Shown here piece by piece: positions 1-12,771 of a stretch of DNA of 64,000 nucleotides (position 1 is the first letter of the stretch; the number at the start of each line of letters is the position of its first letter). The DNA comes from Lates calcarifer (lineage: Eukaryota > Chordata > Actinopteri > Centropomidae): the NCBI RefSeq assembly GCF_001640805.2, contig NC_066854.1:13122776-13186775 (forward strand), written 5' to 3'. Position numbers and translations under genes: made by a program. Under the pieces are notes generated by a model. It did no database searches, was not told the DNA's origin, and saw only the letters and a list, made by a program, of their open reading frames with translations.

Positions 1-255
1 CTGCCATCTGCCACAATAGCACCAAACCGTGCTTTTGCTAATAAAACCATATCATCCCACACTACAGCCAGCAAAGCTGCACAAAAGTACAGAGTGGATA
101 TTTGTTCATCAGGAAGGTTTTATACTGTTTTATGTATAAATTAGATAGAGCATGTTAATCAGTTAGCTTGTTGTTAAGGGTATTTACAGACTAGCTAGAG
201 TTAAACTAGGTGTTTCCTCCTACATCTTTATGCTTACTGTAACTAGGCTAACCAC
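1..255. other. Flanking DNA left of the first hAT element
   Basis: AT-rich sequence with no recognisable gene or repeat. Its last eight bases, CTAACCAC, are the left target-site duplication of the adjoining hAT element. Confidence 0.5.
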
Positions 256-1005
256 CAGTGGCAGGCTGTGCATTCCACACATAGGCCTTCACTGGTGTCC
301 TGCCTCAATTAATCCACCTCTTAATACCGTCATAGGTGATGCCACTGCCATAGAAACCATCAACAATATACAGAAACGCAGTATAACAGCTAAGCCACAC
401 ATATCATCTCCAGCAGAAGCAGCAATATTAACTAATACAATGACAAAAACATAAACAATAAAATATACTGTTGGTAAAATGTATTTTACTCATCGAAACT
501 GCTGATTATTTGTAGACAAATTAAAAAAGCTGCTTCCGTCGAGCGGACATTCTCAGCTCTAAAGCGAATTAAAACATATGTGAGAAATACAACTGGGCAG
601 ACTCGACCTTCAGCGTTAGCCTTCATCGGTGATAGAAAAGGACTTATTGTTGGAACTGAGACGCACAGATAACCTCAGCGCCATTGAAATCTTCCTCCTC
701 CTTCAGCCATTGTGGGTGTCAATGTTAGCGTAAGCCTGTTAGATGACCCCTGATCTCAAAATCTGATTGGTTAAAGGATCTGCTAAGCAACAGGTTCAGG
801 CAGACTTCTTTTAACTTGACAGCACAGGGCTGAAATCTGATTGGATAAAAGCTCTAACATAAAGCTGTGAGATGGAGTGACTAGACTACTGGGAATAATG
901 TAATACATATAGTACTAATGTAAAAAAAAAAAAACATATATAAAAATATTGTTCAGTGATTGTGACAGCAGAAAAGGCCTTGCTGGCCCTGACAGCCCAC
1001 CACTG
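256..1005 (+). mobile_element. hAT transposon, internally deleted, complete ends
   Basis: The element is bounded by imperfect terminal inverted repeats. The left end reads CAGTGGCAGGCTGT and the right end, on the other strand, CAGTGGTGGGCTGT (12 of 14 match). Exact 8-bp duplications CTAACCAC flank it at 248-255 and 1006-1013. Eight-base duplications and CAGTG-type ends are hallmarks of the hAT superfamily. Only the C-terminal end of a transposase remains inside (496-672), so this 750-bp copy is non-autonomous. The sequence between the left end and the coding relic has no recognisable domain. Both duplications are intact, which suggests a fairly young insertion or one lying in unconstrained DNA. 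Confidence 0.88.
496..672 (+). pseudogene. hAT transposase C-terminal (dimerisation) relic
   Basis: The plus-strand frame ending at TAA 670-672 encodes AASVERTFSALKRIKTYVRN followed by a short tail ending in GTETHR. This is the conserved hAT C-terminal dimerisation motif (A-S-x-E-R-x-F-S-x-L-x-x-I-K). The N-terminal zinc finger and the DDE-type catalytic core are absent. It is the 3' remnant of a transposase gene left by internal deletion. The frame is open only over about 58 codons and has no start of its own, so no functional protein is expected. Confidence 0.8.
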
Positions 1006-1013
1006 CTAACCAC

Positions 1014-1587
1014 ATTCTGACTCCAAAACATGAGGCTGGTATTGATTTTCTCAAACACCTCCTGCAGTGCATTCCACTTCTCCATTGTCCATCCAAATGC
1101 TCAGAGTGTTTCAGATACTCTCACAAGAATATGGTTAAATACATTCATTACAAACAGGTAGCGGTTTGTAGCTGTGATTTGCTGCCATTTCATGTTCTGG
1201 AGAAGGTATTTCCAGTAAGAAGAGAAGGAAGAAAATATTATTATTCTGGCTGGCCTGAAAAATGCATTGACTGCTGGACTTTACAGACACATTTTTTTCT
1301 TCTGCGCCTTTCATCCTTGTAAGCTGTGCAGATTCAACTTATTCTATCCAGAGATAACTGTATTTCTAATGTCTGTAAAGTAAATCTGCCAAGAAATCAC
1401 ATAAAGAGGTGATTTATTAATATGTTTCCTTCAGTCTCATAGTAATCCAGTGACAGTCTGTACAGCCATGGTTACATGTCTAGTAGCTAATGCAGCACAA
1501 CTTTACTGGTGAATAACTTTAACTAATATATTATATTAAAAAGCCAACTTATCCCGAAGAGAACAGATGAGTTTAACAAAGGCCTGA
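1014..1587. other. Anonymous DNA
   Basis: AT-rich sequence between two mobile elements. No coding motif, RNA gene or repeat was recognised. Confidence 0.5.
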
Positions 1588-2106
1588 TAATGGATGCGTT
1601 CGAGGTCGGTACTGGGAGTGACGTCAACTCTGAGTTAACGGCGTTCAAGATGAGAAATCAGAAAAAACATGGATATAGACAACTTCAGAGCTAATCTGCA
1701 CTCCACCTGAAGAACACCTCAGTTGTCACGATTTGATTTTAATGTAAACACTTTAGAACGTTCTTGAAACACTTCTCAAATTTAACTGTTGGAGAAAAAA
1801 GAACATGAACTGTTTCAAACATATCCTGTACTAGCATTACTAATAATGCTCTATGTGGTATTTTGCCCAAACCGCATAGCAACATGTCCACAGTTAAACA
1901 CTGAACAGTACTATCTATAGGACTGACTAAATGTGGAACAAATAAGTACAGTAAAATTAGCAGTGTTCTGAACTTTTGATGCGTGTAGCAGCCATCTTGA
2001 TTTCTTATGTCGGGGTTGGTGGGGTTTGTCCGACTGTCCGAGTTGGAATTTCGACCTCAGGGGGTGTTAATTCCGACCTCCGAGTACAACTGGAACGCAC
2101 CATTAA
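1588..2106. mobile_element. MITE-like inverted-repeat element
   Basis: The left edge AATGGATGCGTTC and the right edge, on the opposite strand, AATGGTGCGTTCC form short terminal inverted repeats. Both subterminal regions hold related GAGGTCGG / GAGTT motifs in inverted orientation. The ends and the 'cgacctccgagt' interior resemble a dispersed fish repeat. No transposase relic is visible. The flanks are TAA/TTAA-like, but a clean target duplication could not be defined, so exact edges and superfamily are uncertain. Confidence 0.5.
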
Positions 2107-5100
2107 ACCTATAGTTCAAGGGGGTGTGATGGGAATTACTGAAACACCACACACCATTCATGTCGTCGTGTACTGTCTGAAGTTATGAATGCTCTTGCCT
2201 TTTAGAAACCATCTTTGGCGGATACTGCCTCTGCTTGTCTTGAATCGAGATTCCTGAGAAATTGGAGTGTGGCGTTCATTATAGTTACGTTGCTAACAGC
2301 GTGATGATTGGTTGGCAAGGTTGTGTATATATCAGAATTCTCTTTTATAAGGATTTCTGTGTCAGGTATTAGGTGAAGGCCAGAAGCAAAAACATTTCAA
2401 TCAGCTCAGTTTCTTTACTTTTGATCTCTCTACTTGCCCTTTGAGTAGTATCTGACTCTTTGTAGAGGTCAATGGATACTTGATTTGTCAAGGTAGTTAT
2501 CAGTGCGCTAATAATATGGTTAGAATTCCGTAACAGACATTTCTAGCATTTTCTTCTCAACACCTATCTGATGTGGATTTGTCATTTGTATGTCTAGTTG
2601 TTTACCCAGCCAGTCATTAGAACTTGACCATGGGCAGGCAAAGGTCTCAGAATCAACCTTGAACCGTAGGCTGTATTTGTGACCTTTGAGATACGATGCT
2701 AAACACACACTGTTCTTGTCCTCCATTGAAAGGGTCCGTCCATCATCAACAGTGGCTTTATTTCAGCTCTCCACAACAGAAATGATGAAATGTTACACAT
2801 CCCTCGCTCAGGCTGCCCCAGGCTCCGGGATCATTTGGAAGATGTGGTGGGCAATATGTCACTGTCGCTTATTCACTCGCCACTGCACGCAGGACGCAAA
2901 CGCATGCATGATGCACACGCGCGTACAATTTTCCCTCAGTGTAACATATTACTGGAGTGTGTTCATATGTGTGTTTGACATATATGGGGGCGCGTCAGCT
3001 CGTTAACGTTTCACATCATGTCTCAGCTGTAATAACAATCAGATTTTATTGCTACTGTTGTCTCATATGTTGTCCTCTCACGGCTCTGTTGGGAGCAGAA
3101 CCAGCAACATCTCTAAGTAAAGCATAAGCTTTACACAGTGAGCAAGTCAATCATAAGAGACTTAGAAGGGGATGTATTGTATTCTGTGAAATGTGTATTT
3201 CACAAGGTATGTAATACATCTTGTTATGTGTGCAGATTGCACAAATACCTGCCCCATGAAATGTACTGTATAACAGTAAAATGAGAGCACTGCCACAGGG
3301 AACGTATATTTTATTCTGTTACATTACAGTAGAAGAGGTATGCAGATCCTTTATTTGAGCAGAAGTAGCAATGTCACCTTGTAAAAATACTTGTATTAAA
3401 AGTCCTGCATTTATTTTTCACTGAAGCCCACAGTGGTTTTATTTTTACGTTGAAGCGAGGAATTAGTTAGATAGATTACAGTGAAAATACAGGCTCCAAA
3501 CTACAACCTCACTGCAACAAAAGTGAGTACACCTCTGAAGACTGCATGAGCAAAGTTATAAAATAATCTGTGAATACTACAGCGTCCTCAGTTAAGGCTC
3601 CAAGACTTCATAAAGATGGAGAGGGCACAACAGGAAGAGCCATATCCCCAATAACAGAAGCACAGTCCTTGCAACATAGCTCACTGTTTACACAGCCTTA
3701 CACTGAAAAACAGACAGGGTCAGTGCTTCTGACTTGGCACAAGGACCACTGCTTACAAAACTGTAAAAGATTCAACTTTGACAAACGATATGAAAAGAAG
3801 CCTGATGAATGCTGGCAGTACATTCTTGCATTGTAAATTTGTTTGGATCGGACAGGGTTGAGCATGTTTGGTGTGGGCCTGGCCACCACAGCGACCCCAA
3901 ACACACCGCAATAAATCACAGAGTGAACCACAAAAAGCTGAAAACAACAACTAAAATCATAAGACATCAGTGTTGTTTACTGCACAGCAAATGCATATTA
4001 AATGGCTTCTCTGGTGGACATTGTCACCATGACAGATTCAATCCACAGCCATGTTAAGTTGTCAGGCAGGCAGACTGTCAGAGTGCAGGTGACACATTGC
4101 CTTCACCTCCGTGTCACATTCTGACAAAGTCGCTAAGTTGGACAAGCCACAAGTCAAGCAGGGCAGATCTATCTGTTGATGGTGTAATTCAGTGGAAAAG
4201 CTTCTGCTCCGCACATTGTTTTCTCAGTAGTGTAACAATGATCCAGACACTCGAGCGCAAATGACTCTGCTGCAGTCACCATTCACAACTATGTTTATGC
4301 TTTTAGTTCTTTCTGTACATTCATTCTTCAAGTATGAATACATGAATAATAGGTTAACATATAATGAAAATGACTTTAACTGAGGGCTGCATAAGTTCAT
4401 ATTTACAATAATTTTGAGGCAGAATAAATCAGTCAGTTACAGGTACATGTTGTGTATTCTTATTGATACAGGATGCCATAAATAGATGTCAGTAATTGTC
4501 TTATTATGGATATGCACACAGCTAAATAAGGCTGTGCCTACACATCCTTATGTTTAACTGTAGGAATGGAGATGAGGCTTGTGCACATGTGGGCAGTTTT
4601 TTGTTTATGCATCTCACTGCATGTACTGGTTTACAGCACAAATTAGTCTCATTTGTCTTTAACACTTTTTTTCCTATAGATTCCTCACAATTGTTAAGTT
4701 CTTTTAAGGACTAGGACCCCAAAGCAGAGAAGCACATTCACAAGGTGAGTGGGAACAGAAGCAAACCAAAGCCAGAACAAAAGGTGAGGCAGGGAGCTGG
4801 CTGGCAGGAGGAAGTCTTAAGCAGAGAATTATGCCACTGGAAACACTGGGGAAACTGCATGCAGAGCAGGAGCAAGGAATACTCTAGCAGCGAGCAGGAG
4901 TGCAGGCCGGGTTTATAAGGTGGAGGGAAATGGACTGAGTGAAAACAGGTGTGCCTCAGCAGCCAATAGGAGAGCACTGACAAAAGATATTCAGAATATG
5001 AACTTTACCTTATCTTGTTTTCACTTGAAGTATCACATCCATATAATTCCTGCGTATGTTTTGAGCTCTGAAATCCTCACTGCTTCCTTTTTAATTTCAC

Positions 5101-5731
5101 TTTTATACGATCAATAAAGTAGTTCCATCTTCACTTAGCATTTAACATAGCAGATCACTAAGCCTCCATCACGTCGTATTAAAGGCTGCACCCCAATAAA
5201 TAATTGAAATTATGTGAGATTTCCAAGGGAGTTCTATCAGAGGTTCAGCTCTAACTATGGAGCTGTGATTGTCTGCTTTCATTAAAATGTTGACTCATCT
5301 CTATACATCAAACATACAAATGTACAGAAATATACATAACACAGCACCATGAGAGCCCTCAGGGTAAAATCCCATGTCTGATCTTTGCCCATAAAGAAAT
5401 TATCTTTCTGATTATGAGTGCCTGTGAGCCCAGCTGAAATGTAGCATGACTCCACTCAATCAGGCTCCTCTCACGGGCAGCCGTTCATTGTAGAGGCGTC
5501 CTTATCGAGCTGCTGTCCACAGCCAGCGGCGCTGTTTGCAGCCAAACAAGGCCTGGACTCTCTCCAAATCACAGCACGCAGGCATCGGCTGCTGTCATCT
5601 CACCACAACACACTCCTCTAAAGGGCCTGACTGCCTCAGTGTTAGTGGGCCTGTTGTTTTTGAGACAATAGCAAAGGTGTGTGTATGAATGTGCACATCA
5701 AACACACACAGTTCTCAGCTCCTCACCCCCA
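2107..5731. other. Anonymous DNA with minor repeat-like tracts
   Basis: No gene was recognised. Around 3505-3535 a short string resembles the tail of Tc1-like elements (actgcaacaaaagtgagtac). At about 4705-4985 a purine-rich stretch ending in an AATAGGAGAG-type run resembles unclassified fish dispersed repeats. The open frames here are short and lack family motifs. Confidence 0.4.
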
Positions 5732-5750
5732 CCCCCCCCCCCCCCCCCCC
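5732..5750. repeat. Poly-C tract (19 bp)
   Basis: Uninterrupted run of C following a short CCCCCA block. This homopolymer is likely to vary in length or suffer sequencing error. Confidence 0.9.
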
Positions 5751-8700
5751 TTCTGTCCTGTCTCATTCACCAGCACTGATTCGGTACACAGTGAATCCAG
5801 ATTGTGCTGGCTCTGATGAATCTTGCATGTGTTTGGGTGGTGGCCTGAGGACAGGTTGTAAATCTTCCATGGCACCTTTTGAAGAGGGGACGCAGGACGT
5901 GCTGCTTCTCCTCACAGTTTCAGCCAGAGGGAAGTAAAGTCAGGAGTGTTCACTGGGCACCAACTTTGAAGGCATCATTCTGTATGTCTGAAACAGAACT
6001 GGTATATCAGTCCTTCTTTCTTTGAGACAAGGGAAAAAAACCTCAGTATCCATGAGGGTTTGTATACGCTCTTCATGTTGCTGGTTTTGCTATGATCAGC
6101 CATGGACATTTTTGTCATTGTCTTCAGTCTTTGTGCAAAGCCTGACGAGGCACTCGATGTATGTTCCAGGTCCTCCGGGTCACTCAGTTGTGTTGTCCAG
6201 TTTTAAAAGTCACAGTTTCTTTTGGAGGGGAGAGGTGTTGTTTTGATCAGCAGCCCAGCAGCACTGGCCTGCTATTTCAGTTTCCACACCCTGCCTTCCT
6301 CACGAGTCGTGTCATCGATTTGAAGGTGCGCGCACATTTAAAGATGAATGATGAATGATGGCTGCTGAATACTGACAGCATCTACATTGAATTAAGAAAA
6401 TTAGATTGGGCTGTAAATGAAGTCTGGGCCTCATATAAATGGTAAATACTGCCTGTGCTGTGTTACATCAAGTCATTTTCCTCCTAACTTATCGAGGCAG
6501 TGTGTCTGTGTCGCAACTAAGAATTATTGCCATGATCCATAAATCTGCCTATTATTTTTTGATGAATATTTCCTCTGAAAACGTCAGAAAATAGTGAAAA
6601 ATTGCCATTGCAGTTTCTGGGAGTGCAAGGTGACATCCTTAAATGTCTTCATTAGTCTGACTAAAGCACAAAGATTTACACAGATGCGAAACTGGGAAAA
6701 ACTAGAAGTGAGTTTCTCTAAGAAACCAGAAACAGAGCATGTCTGGCAGTTTTACCTCATAAATGATGTGAACAATTAATTAAATCAAAGCGGTTTTAAA
6801 AATAAAAACCTGATGAATCAGTCAGTCAGTCAAGAGTAATCATTATTGTTTTTAACTCACAGGTTACAGTGCACACCATATCTGTTAATACTTTGTATTA
6901 TCGTCAAGAAAAAGGGAAGATATGTGCAGCTTTACAGGAGCAGAAGCAGTGAAATAAACATCAAAATCAGCCCTCAGCAGTGCTAATGTTTGACCTTCAG
7001 TCAACACAAATAGTGATTTTTCCCATTTCTTCCTGTCTACATCAGTGAGTGTAGTTTCTCTGATGTACTATGAATTTGGGTTATGACTGTTTATGTTGGC
7101 ATGAAAAGGCGGTTAAATTCTTTTCTCCCTCTAAAACGTTGGTAAAGTGAGTTTCAGTGGATTTACCTCGTTACATTTTTATGAGGCTTTGTTGCTCTGT
7201 GGCTGGCTGTTTAACAAGCAGAACACCTCCTCTTTGTATGACAGCCACTGTCGGGAAATGGTTTTGGGCCACAGTCAGCAGTCCTCAGCTATTGATGCTG
7301 CTGTGGTTTCTGACTGCGGTCAGCTGAGGTAGTAATGTATGCACTTAACTGTATTCTCTCACAACAACACTTGTTTACCAAATGGACTAGCTGTGTTTTC
7401 ACAAGTCAAATCTCTGTTATCTATATAAATTCAAATGTATAAAACATGCTACGATTACAATCCACCATGCACACCAAGCCCCTACTGCCATCCACAGGGT
7501 GGTGGTCACACAGTCAGTGGTGATCCTAGACTATGGGGGTCTCCAGAGCATTTGGCCAATACAGTCAAAAATGCAGTTGGTCAAATGTCATGATTGCTTA
7601 TTAAAAGTTAATAACTAACACGATGATGTCGCAGTGTCGCCCACAAATTGAGAATGTATTTGCGGCGATAGAGACTCATTCAGTCGAGAGGGAAAGAGAG
7701 AGAGTCAACCCGTATTATTTTTTGTAGCTACAATTTACAGATGTCCCCTAAACACCTCACATCTGTAGATGCAGCAATTGGTCAGGTGTGAACGCATGCA
7801 GGGTATGAACTCATGACTTCCCTTTATCACTGTTCCCACGGCTACTTTTGTGTGTACAACTGTGTGTAATATTTGCGAATGCCTTCAAGGGGAGGCTGTT
7901 TGAAAGCGTTTGTGCTGTTATCGCAACTGCACAATTAATTGCATCAAAATTTCAAAGACAAGCGAAAGACACGGCGTTGTTGCAGAGAGACGGGGGTGGG
8001 GTGGAGCCAGGTGGAGAGCATGAGGGCAATTCAGAACAGGTCCAAACACTTCTGCCTGTAGATGTGGTCGGACCGAACGCTGTCTGGCCTTGTTGGGATC
8101 TGTGTGATTGCAGATTAGTTGTCCTAGCTAACGGTTTGTCTCATAGTGTTTTAAACTTCTGATAAACCTTCTGCATGTCTTAGAGAGCGAGCTGCATTTA
8201 CACCTTCCCAGGATCTGGATATACTGTGCCTTAGCTGTTGGGTTTTACTCCATGCAGTGTATGTGCATCTCAGTTCATGCATATACTTGGCACAGACACA
8301 TAGCAATACAGCAATGCAGCACATTTGAAGCAGATTAAAGGGTCATTTCACAAGCTCATTGGGTAATTACTAGTTTTAATTGCTCCCAGTCAAGGGAATT
8401 CGCAAGGGCCCTCGGTTGTGCACTCTCAGTGTTTCCGCCGTCATTGTTCAACATCCTCTAGTTTCAGGCTTAGTGACATCACAGAAGTCAATTAGGGTTT
8501 AAAGAGACTCGAGGAGGCCTCTTTGTTCTACCTGAGCATTAGAGTTGAGACGAACAAAGGTCCTTAAAGCTTTCTCTGAGACTTAGCTTCTGGTTGCTTC
8601 TGTAGAGCTTTAGACTCATTGTATGGCTGGTTCCTTTATTCTCACTGAAGTGCTTTTTCTAACCACAAAGTTAAAGCCGTGTGTTAACCCAGTAATGAAT

Positions 8701-9647
8701 TCACTATCCAGTGTTGTTAATAAAAAAGGAAGCAAAGAGGTATTTCAAATTCAAGTTAAGGGCACTTTGTGGCACCATTAATGCTAAAACAATGGTCCTA
8801 GAGCTCGTAATGAAATATGTTCCACCGGTGGCCACTTTGGCAACCGAAGACAACCACATCAAAATTCTGAGTGTTTAATGCTAAATTCTCACAATACCAT
8901 CTCTGCTCTGACCTGTGTCTCCAAGCCAACCAATCAAAACACAGCATGAATAGACTAAGAATACTGATGTGACATTGTAAGTGCCCATACATAACTATAT
9001 ACAGTCACAGTGCCAGTGTAGCTTGCTATATCATTAGTAGTTCTGTTGTAGCTTGCAGCCATCTTGGCAATGACCTTGGACAGTTAGTTAGGACAGCAAA
9101 ACCAGGCTCCCATTAAATGAATGGCGAGAGATCATTCACTTTCACTGGTCACTGGGATGTAAAAAGCTAAAACTACAAACTATAAAAACTACATGTACAG
9201 AATCACTAGTCAAATCTGAGAATAAGCGCTTAAAAGGTTAAAAGGTTTATGATCTTCTTCTCCACAGGTATACTTTTACTTAGCATATGCAAGGTTTCAT
9301 GACAGCCACCTCTTTTTTTTGGAGCTGACGCCGTCAGCTCATCCCACCAGAACGCTTCAGCAAATGCCAGAATTTATGTCTGTTTGAATGAATACAGTCG
9401 ATGTTTTGATATGCTCCTCTCCCGTGTTTATTCAAAGCCTGTCTACACCCACTGCTGCCATCAGCTGAAACTGTCATTAATGTCAACTGTGCGCTCGCTT
9501 GGAGTTGGCTTGACATGTTTCTCAGTTGATTGGTTGTTTTCGGGGGGAAGGCGGGACATGTGTCACACAACCGCCATCTTTGGTGTTACAGGCTGTTCTA
9601 AGTGGTTTGTCTCTCCCTCAGAACATCTCTGACGTAAGTTACTGTGG
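5751..9647. other. Anonymous DNA, probable pudp intron
   Basis: No exon, RNA gene or classified repeat was recognised. By inference from the terminal pudp exon at 12.4 kb and the absence of earlier exons, this is probably intronic. Confidence 0.4.
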
Positions 9648-9942
9648 CCATCAATAGTTCTGCTGTTGCTCACAGTGGCATCATCAGCGTTCTACTCTGT
9701 TAGACAGTGGCAGAGTCACAGAGTTATGACTTCACAAGTGTGCTACCGTACACAGTGACATTACAGCAGTTCACCTATAACAGTCAGTGACATTATTGTG
9801 TTTGGACTGTGGTCTCAGTGACATCGTTAGACTTTGACTATAGCCCTCAATGGCATCACAAGTGTTCTATATCTCACAATGACATCACTAGGATCTCAGT
9901 GAAATAACACAGTTTAACTGATCACAGTTACATCACTATTGT
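9648..9942. repeat. Decayed tandem repeat, CAGTGACATCAC units
   Basis: About ten divergent units of roughly 22-50 bp each carry a version of CAGTGACATCAC followed by a GTTCTA-like end, for example at 9672, 9762, 9794, 9828, 9848, 9874 and 9923. Units differ in length and sequence, so this is an old, decaying minisatellite. No coding potential is apparent. Confidence 0.55.
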
Positions 9943-11639
9943 TCTAATGTAATGCTAAATTAAAGGAAAAAGCACCATAAAGTGACTTAGTAAAGTGTTG
10001 GGCAATGACAAGCTGCTAAATCAGTGGTTCTTGACATTGATTCTCCAAGTCTCTGAACTCTACTTGGTGTTCAAACGGGTTGAGGTCCAGTGACTGTGAA
10101 GGTCGCAGCATGTGATTCATATTATTTTCATACTCAACAACCTATTCAATGACCCCTGCCTTGTCATCCCGTTAATTTTAATCTAACTCCTGGTCAGGAT
10201 CTCAGAAAAGTTCTTGCACACCATAAAGTCTTAGTGATGGGTGCGGAGGATCTGTACCTTAACTCACTTTATCAAAACAACATTTTGGTCAGAGCTTCAT
10301 CAGGCAAATTTAATAGGAAATATGAATTGTATGTACAGTATGACTTTTGTCTGCTTTTTAAAAACATTCTAGTTCTCCTGTCCATATTCTCCCTCTACTA
10401 ATGTTTTCAGCAGTTGTACTGCAGGATGATGACTACCACTGTACAGTAAAGAGGCGTCTCATGAGCCCCTTGCTCACAGACGCCACCTGTTGGTTGTTAG
10501 TGCACACAACTCCTGGGTGTTATAATTAAAACGCAAATGAACTTAAATGCCACCCTGCTGATACTGTGGTAATAATGCCACACTGGGCTGCTACTGTTCC
10601 TGGGGGTTAGTGGCAAAAGAAAATGAGAGGTATCTGCATATTGGTTTTGCAGTTGTTACACCAGGAGGACTGTTTGAGGCACAGTCATTTGACTGCATCT
10701 AATCTGGACAAGGGGCTTTGGTTTATTTGATTGACTTTTACACCTACACAGTTACCTGAGTAGCTGTGTGGGTAAATATCAATGTCCCTGCTCCTGCGTC
10801 AAGCTCAAAGTCCTGTTGAATAGTTGGTATTAACTGTTCCTCCTAACCCTCAGAGCACTGAGCCTCGGCACATTCCCTCTTCCTGTCTGCACACTTCTGA
10901 ATGTGATTATTGGATACCAAAAACTGATTAACCTCCTGGTGAAGGTTCAGCTGTATTAATTTACTGCAGCTGCAGATTGTCCTTGTTGAACATGCGAACA
11001 GATAAGTATTTCAAATGCCAATTAGCCTTGTGATTTTCATATTTATACTTGGCTTGGCGTGTTACAGTAACAGAGGTCAGCCTCACAAATGACATCCATT
11101 CATCCAAAGACAGGAATAGAGAAGATTGAGTGCAGCAGCAACTTGTTTAAAAAGTAACTCCACACAGACACAGAGAGTTTTCTTTGACTCATGAGTGGAT
11201 AATTTAGCTTCACCACCAACTACAGGCTCAGACAAGGATTCTGAAAGACGATCAAATCACAGACAGGCTAACCACATGAAATGATGTATACTGTGGGCCA
11301 GTATACCCACTACGACAGGAAGTAAAGGTGAACACTATGTACTTTCAAAAGCAGCCACGGCAAATACGTACTGCGCTTCAAAGAAAAAATAAATCTCAAA
11401 ATTTGTTTTCAAGAGTGCAGTTTGCTCATTGTTGCCCCTTGTGGTCACTGAGAGGAAAAACACCCCTGTAGCTACAGTCCTCATCAACCCCAAGTACTTG
11501 TGTGTGTTTTGTGTGTTGTGGATTTGTGTCTAGACCACTAGAATAGTATTTGAACCTAAGTGCAACACCACAACTTTTTGTGAGTGCAACACCAACCATC
11601 TTCTTTTAAAAAGGAAATAAAAGACTGAAACATATTTTC
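9943..11639. other. Anonymous DNA, probable pudp intron
   Basis: No gene was recognised. It includes a CTCF-like core at 10481-10493 and a weaker similar string near 11432. The 11401-11600 part has the look of a degraded repeat tail. Confidence 0.4.
10481..10493 (-). promoter_or_regulatory. Possible CTCF-like core
   Basis: On the minus strand the sequence is CCAACAGGTGGCG, close to the vertebrate CTCF core CCASYAGRKGGC with one mismatch at position 4. Short motifs like this occur by chance and within repeats. No binding evidence is available. Confidence 0.25.
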
Positions 11640-11842
11640 AGTCCAGTTTTATTTATATAACACCAAATCACAACAGAACTTATCTCAAGGCGCTTTTCAA
11701 ATAGAGCAGGTCTAGACTGTACTCTTTATTTTATTTACAAAGAGAGACCCAACCATTCTCACCATGAGCAGCACTAGGCGACAATGGCAAGGAAAAACTT
11801 CCTTTGAAAAGGCAGAAGCCTCGAGCTGAACCAGACTCAGCA
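11640..11842 (+). repeat. Dispersed percomorph repeat (ATAGAGCAGGTCTAGAC family)
   Basis: Recognisable blocks in order are a TTTTATTTATATA start, 'caaatcacaacagaact', 'tctcaaggcgctttt', 'agagcaggtctagac', 'gagagacccaac' and 'ggcaaggaaaaacttcct'. This order is typical of a very common repeat in spiny-rayed fish. Shorter relatives in this window lie at 21461-21530 (plus) and 44481-44606 (minus). The transposon class of the family is not settled from this sequence. Confidence 0.75.
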
Positions 11843-12444
11843 TGTAATACTAAAAGTAGTACTACCATTTTCTAAATATAACAGCAGGTGTAATTTTGAT
11901 GATGAATTGATCTTTAAAACCAAAATAAAAGTCATATCTTTCACTGGTGAACATATACCAGACTTGTAATTGTTTTGTGATAGACTGGTGCCTGATATTA
12001 TGAGATTTGAGGCATCATCTTTCAGACTGCCAACAAAACCTGAACATCATTTAAATATTTCCCCCGTATTATGTCCAATATTACAAGTGTGACATTTATT
12101 GCGTCCAGCCTCTTGATATGCACAAGACCTCAAATCAGTTTGGGAGTGAAAAAACATCTCATGCAGTGACTGAAAATATAAATAAAGCCAATGAAGTGGG
12201 GCTATGGGGGCACCATTCTTCAAATTGAAGATTAAATGGATATTTCACTTGGCAGAGGTACCAGTACTCCTCTGAGGAATGTCAGGTTCATGACATTGAA
12301 AATGGAAATGGTGTTCCTGTTTCCCATTTTCCTGTGTTTGTTTTTGGTTTCAGCTCTGCGGCATCTACAGGGGTGAAATCCTGTAGACCTAATAGGCTTA
12401 TAGGATAATATCACTTTGTTTTTCTCTCTCTTGTCCTTGCTCAG
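11843..12444 (+). other. End of last pudp intron
   Basis: The stretch ends in a pyrimidine-rich tract, tttttctctctcttgtcc, and a CAG acceptor (AG at 12443-12444). Nothing else was recognised in it. Confidence 0.65.
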
Positions 12445-12621
12445 TGCTTGGTGTTTGAAGACGCTCCCAACGGAGTGAAGGCAGGACTGGCTGCAGGGAT
12501 GCAGGTGGTGATGATTCCTGACGACAACCTGGACCCCAGCCTCACCCAGGAGGCCATGCTGCGACTCAGGAGCATGGAGGAGTTTCGACCAGAGCTATTC
12601 GGCCTGCCAGCGTACGACTGA
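12445..12621 (+). CDS. pudp: Terminal coding exon of pseudouridine-5'-phosphatase
   Basis: Partial CDS of 58 codons plus TGA. The exon starts in frame at TGC right after a strong acceptor. It encodes [20 protein letters not shown], continues through VVMIPDDN, and ends [19 protein letters not shown] is HAD motif IV, whose acidic residue helps hold the catalytic Mg2+. The C-terminal FxPELFGLP-Y pattern is diagnostic of PUDP (formerly HDHD1/GS1) rather than other HAD phosphatases. The enzyme dephosphorylates pseudouridine 5'-monophosphate in the cytosol during RNA-nucleoside breakdown. The earlier exons, with the N-terminal DxD nucleophile and cap domain, were not found in 1-12444 and should lie left of the window. 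The exon is intact, with no frameshift, and clearly richer in GC than its surroundings. Confidence 0.93.
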   Translation, partial: CLVFEDAPNGVKAGLAAGMQVVMIPDDNLDPSLTQEAMLRLRSMEEFRPELFGLPAYD

Positions 12622-12771
12622 GCCAGAAACCAAATCGAAAACCACACTGTATGATTCAGTCAGTCTTACTTGAATCTCGTTCTTAGAAGGAAACAGTGGT
12701 GATTGAGTTGAAAAATAAGACGATTGTCATCCTGAAAGTCATAACTGAAGGTTAAGGTTAGTAAGGGTAAG

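Noticed and set aside
1..12444. Search for earlier pudp exons (HAD DxD start, cap domain)
   Set aside because: No segment encoding the N-terminal nucleophile motif or the GDDPEV-GKPDPD region was seen, so none is annotated.
12441..12647. Minus-strand open frame over the pudp exon
   Set aside because: Shadow of the plus-strand pudp coding exon.
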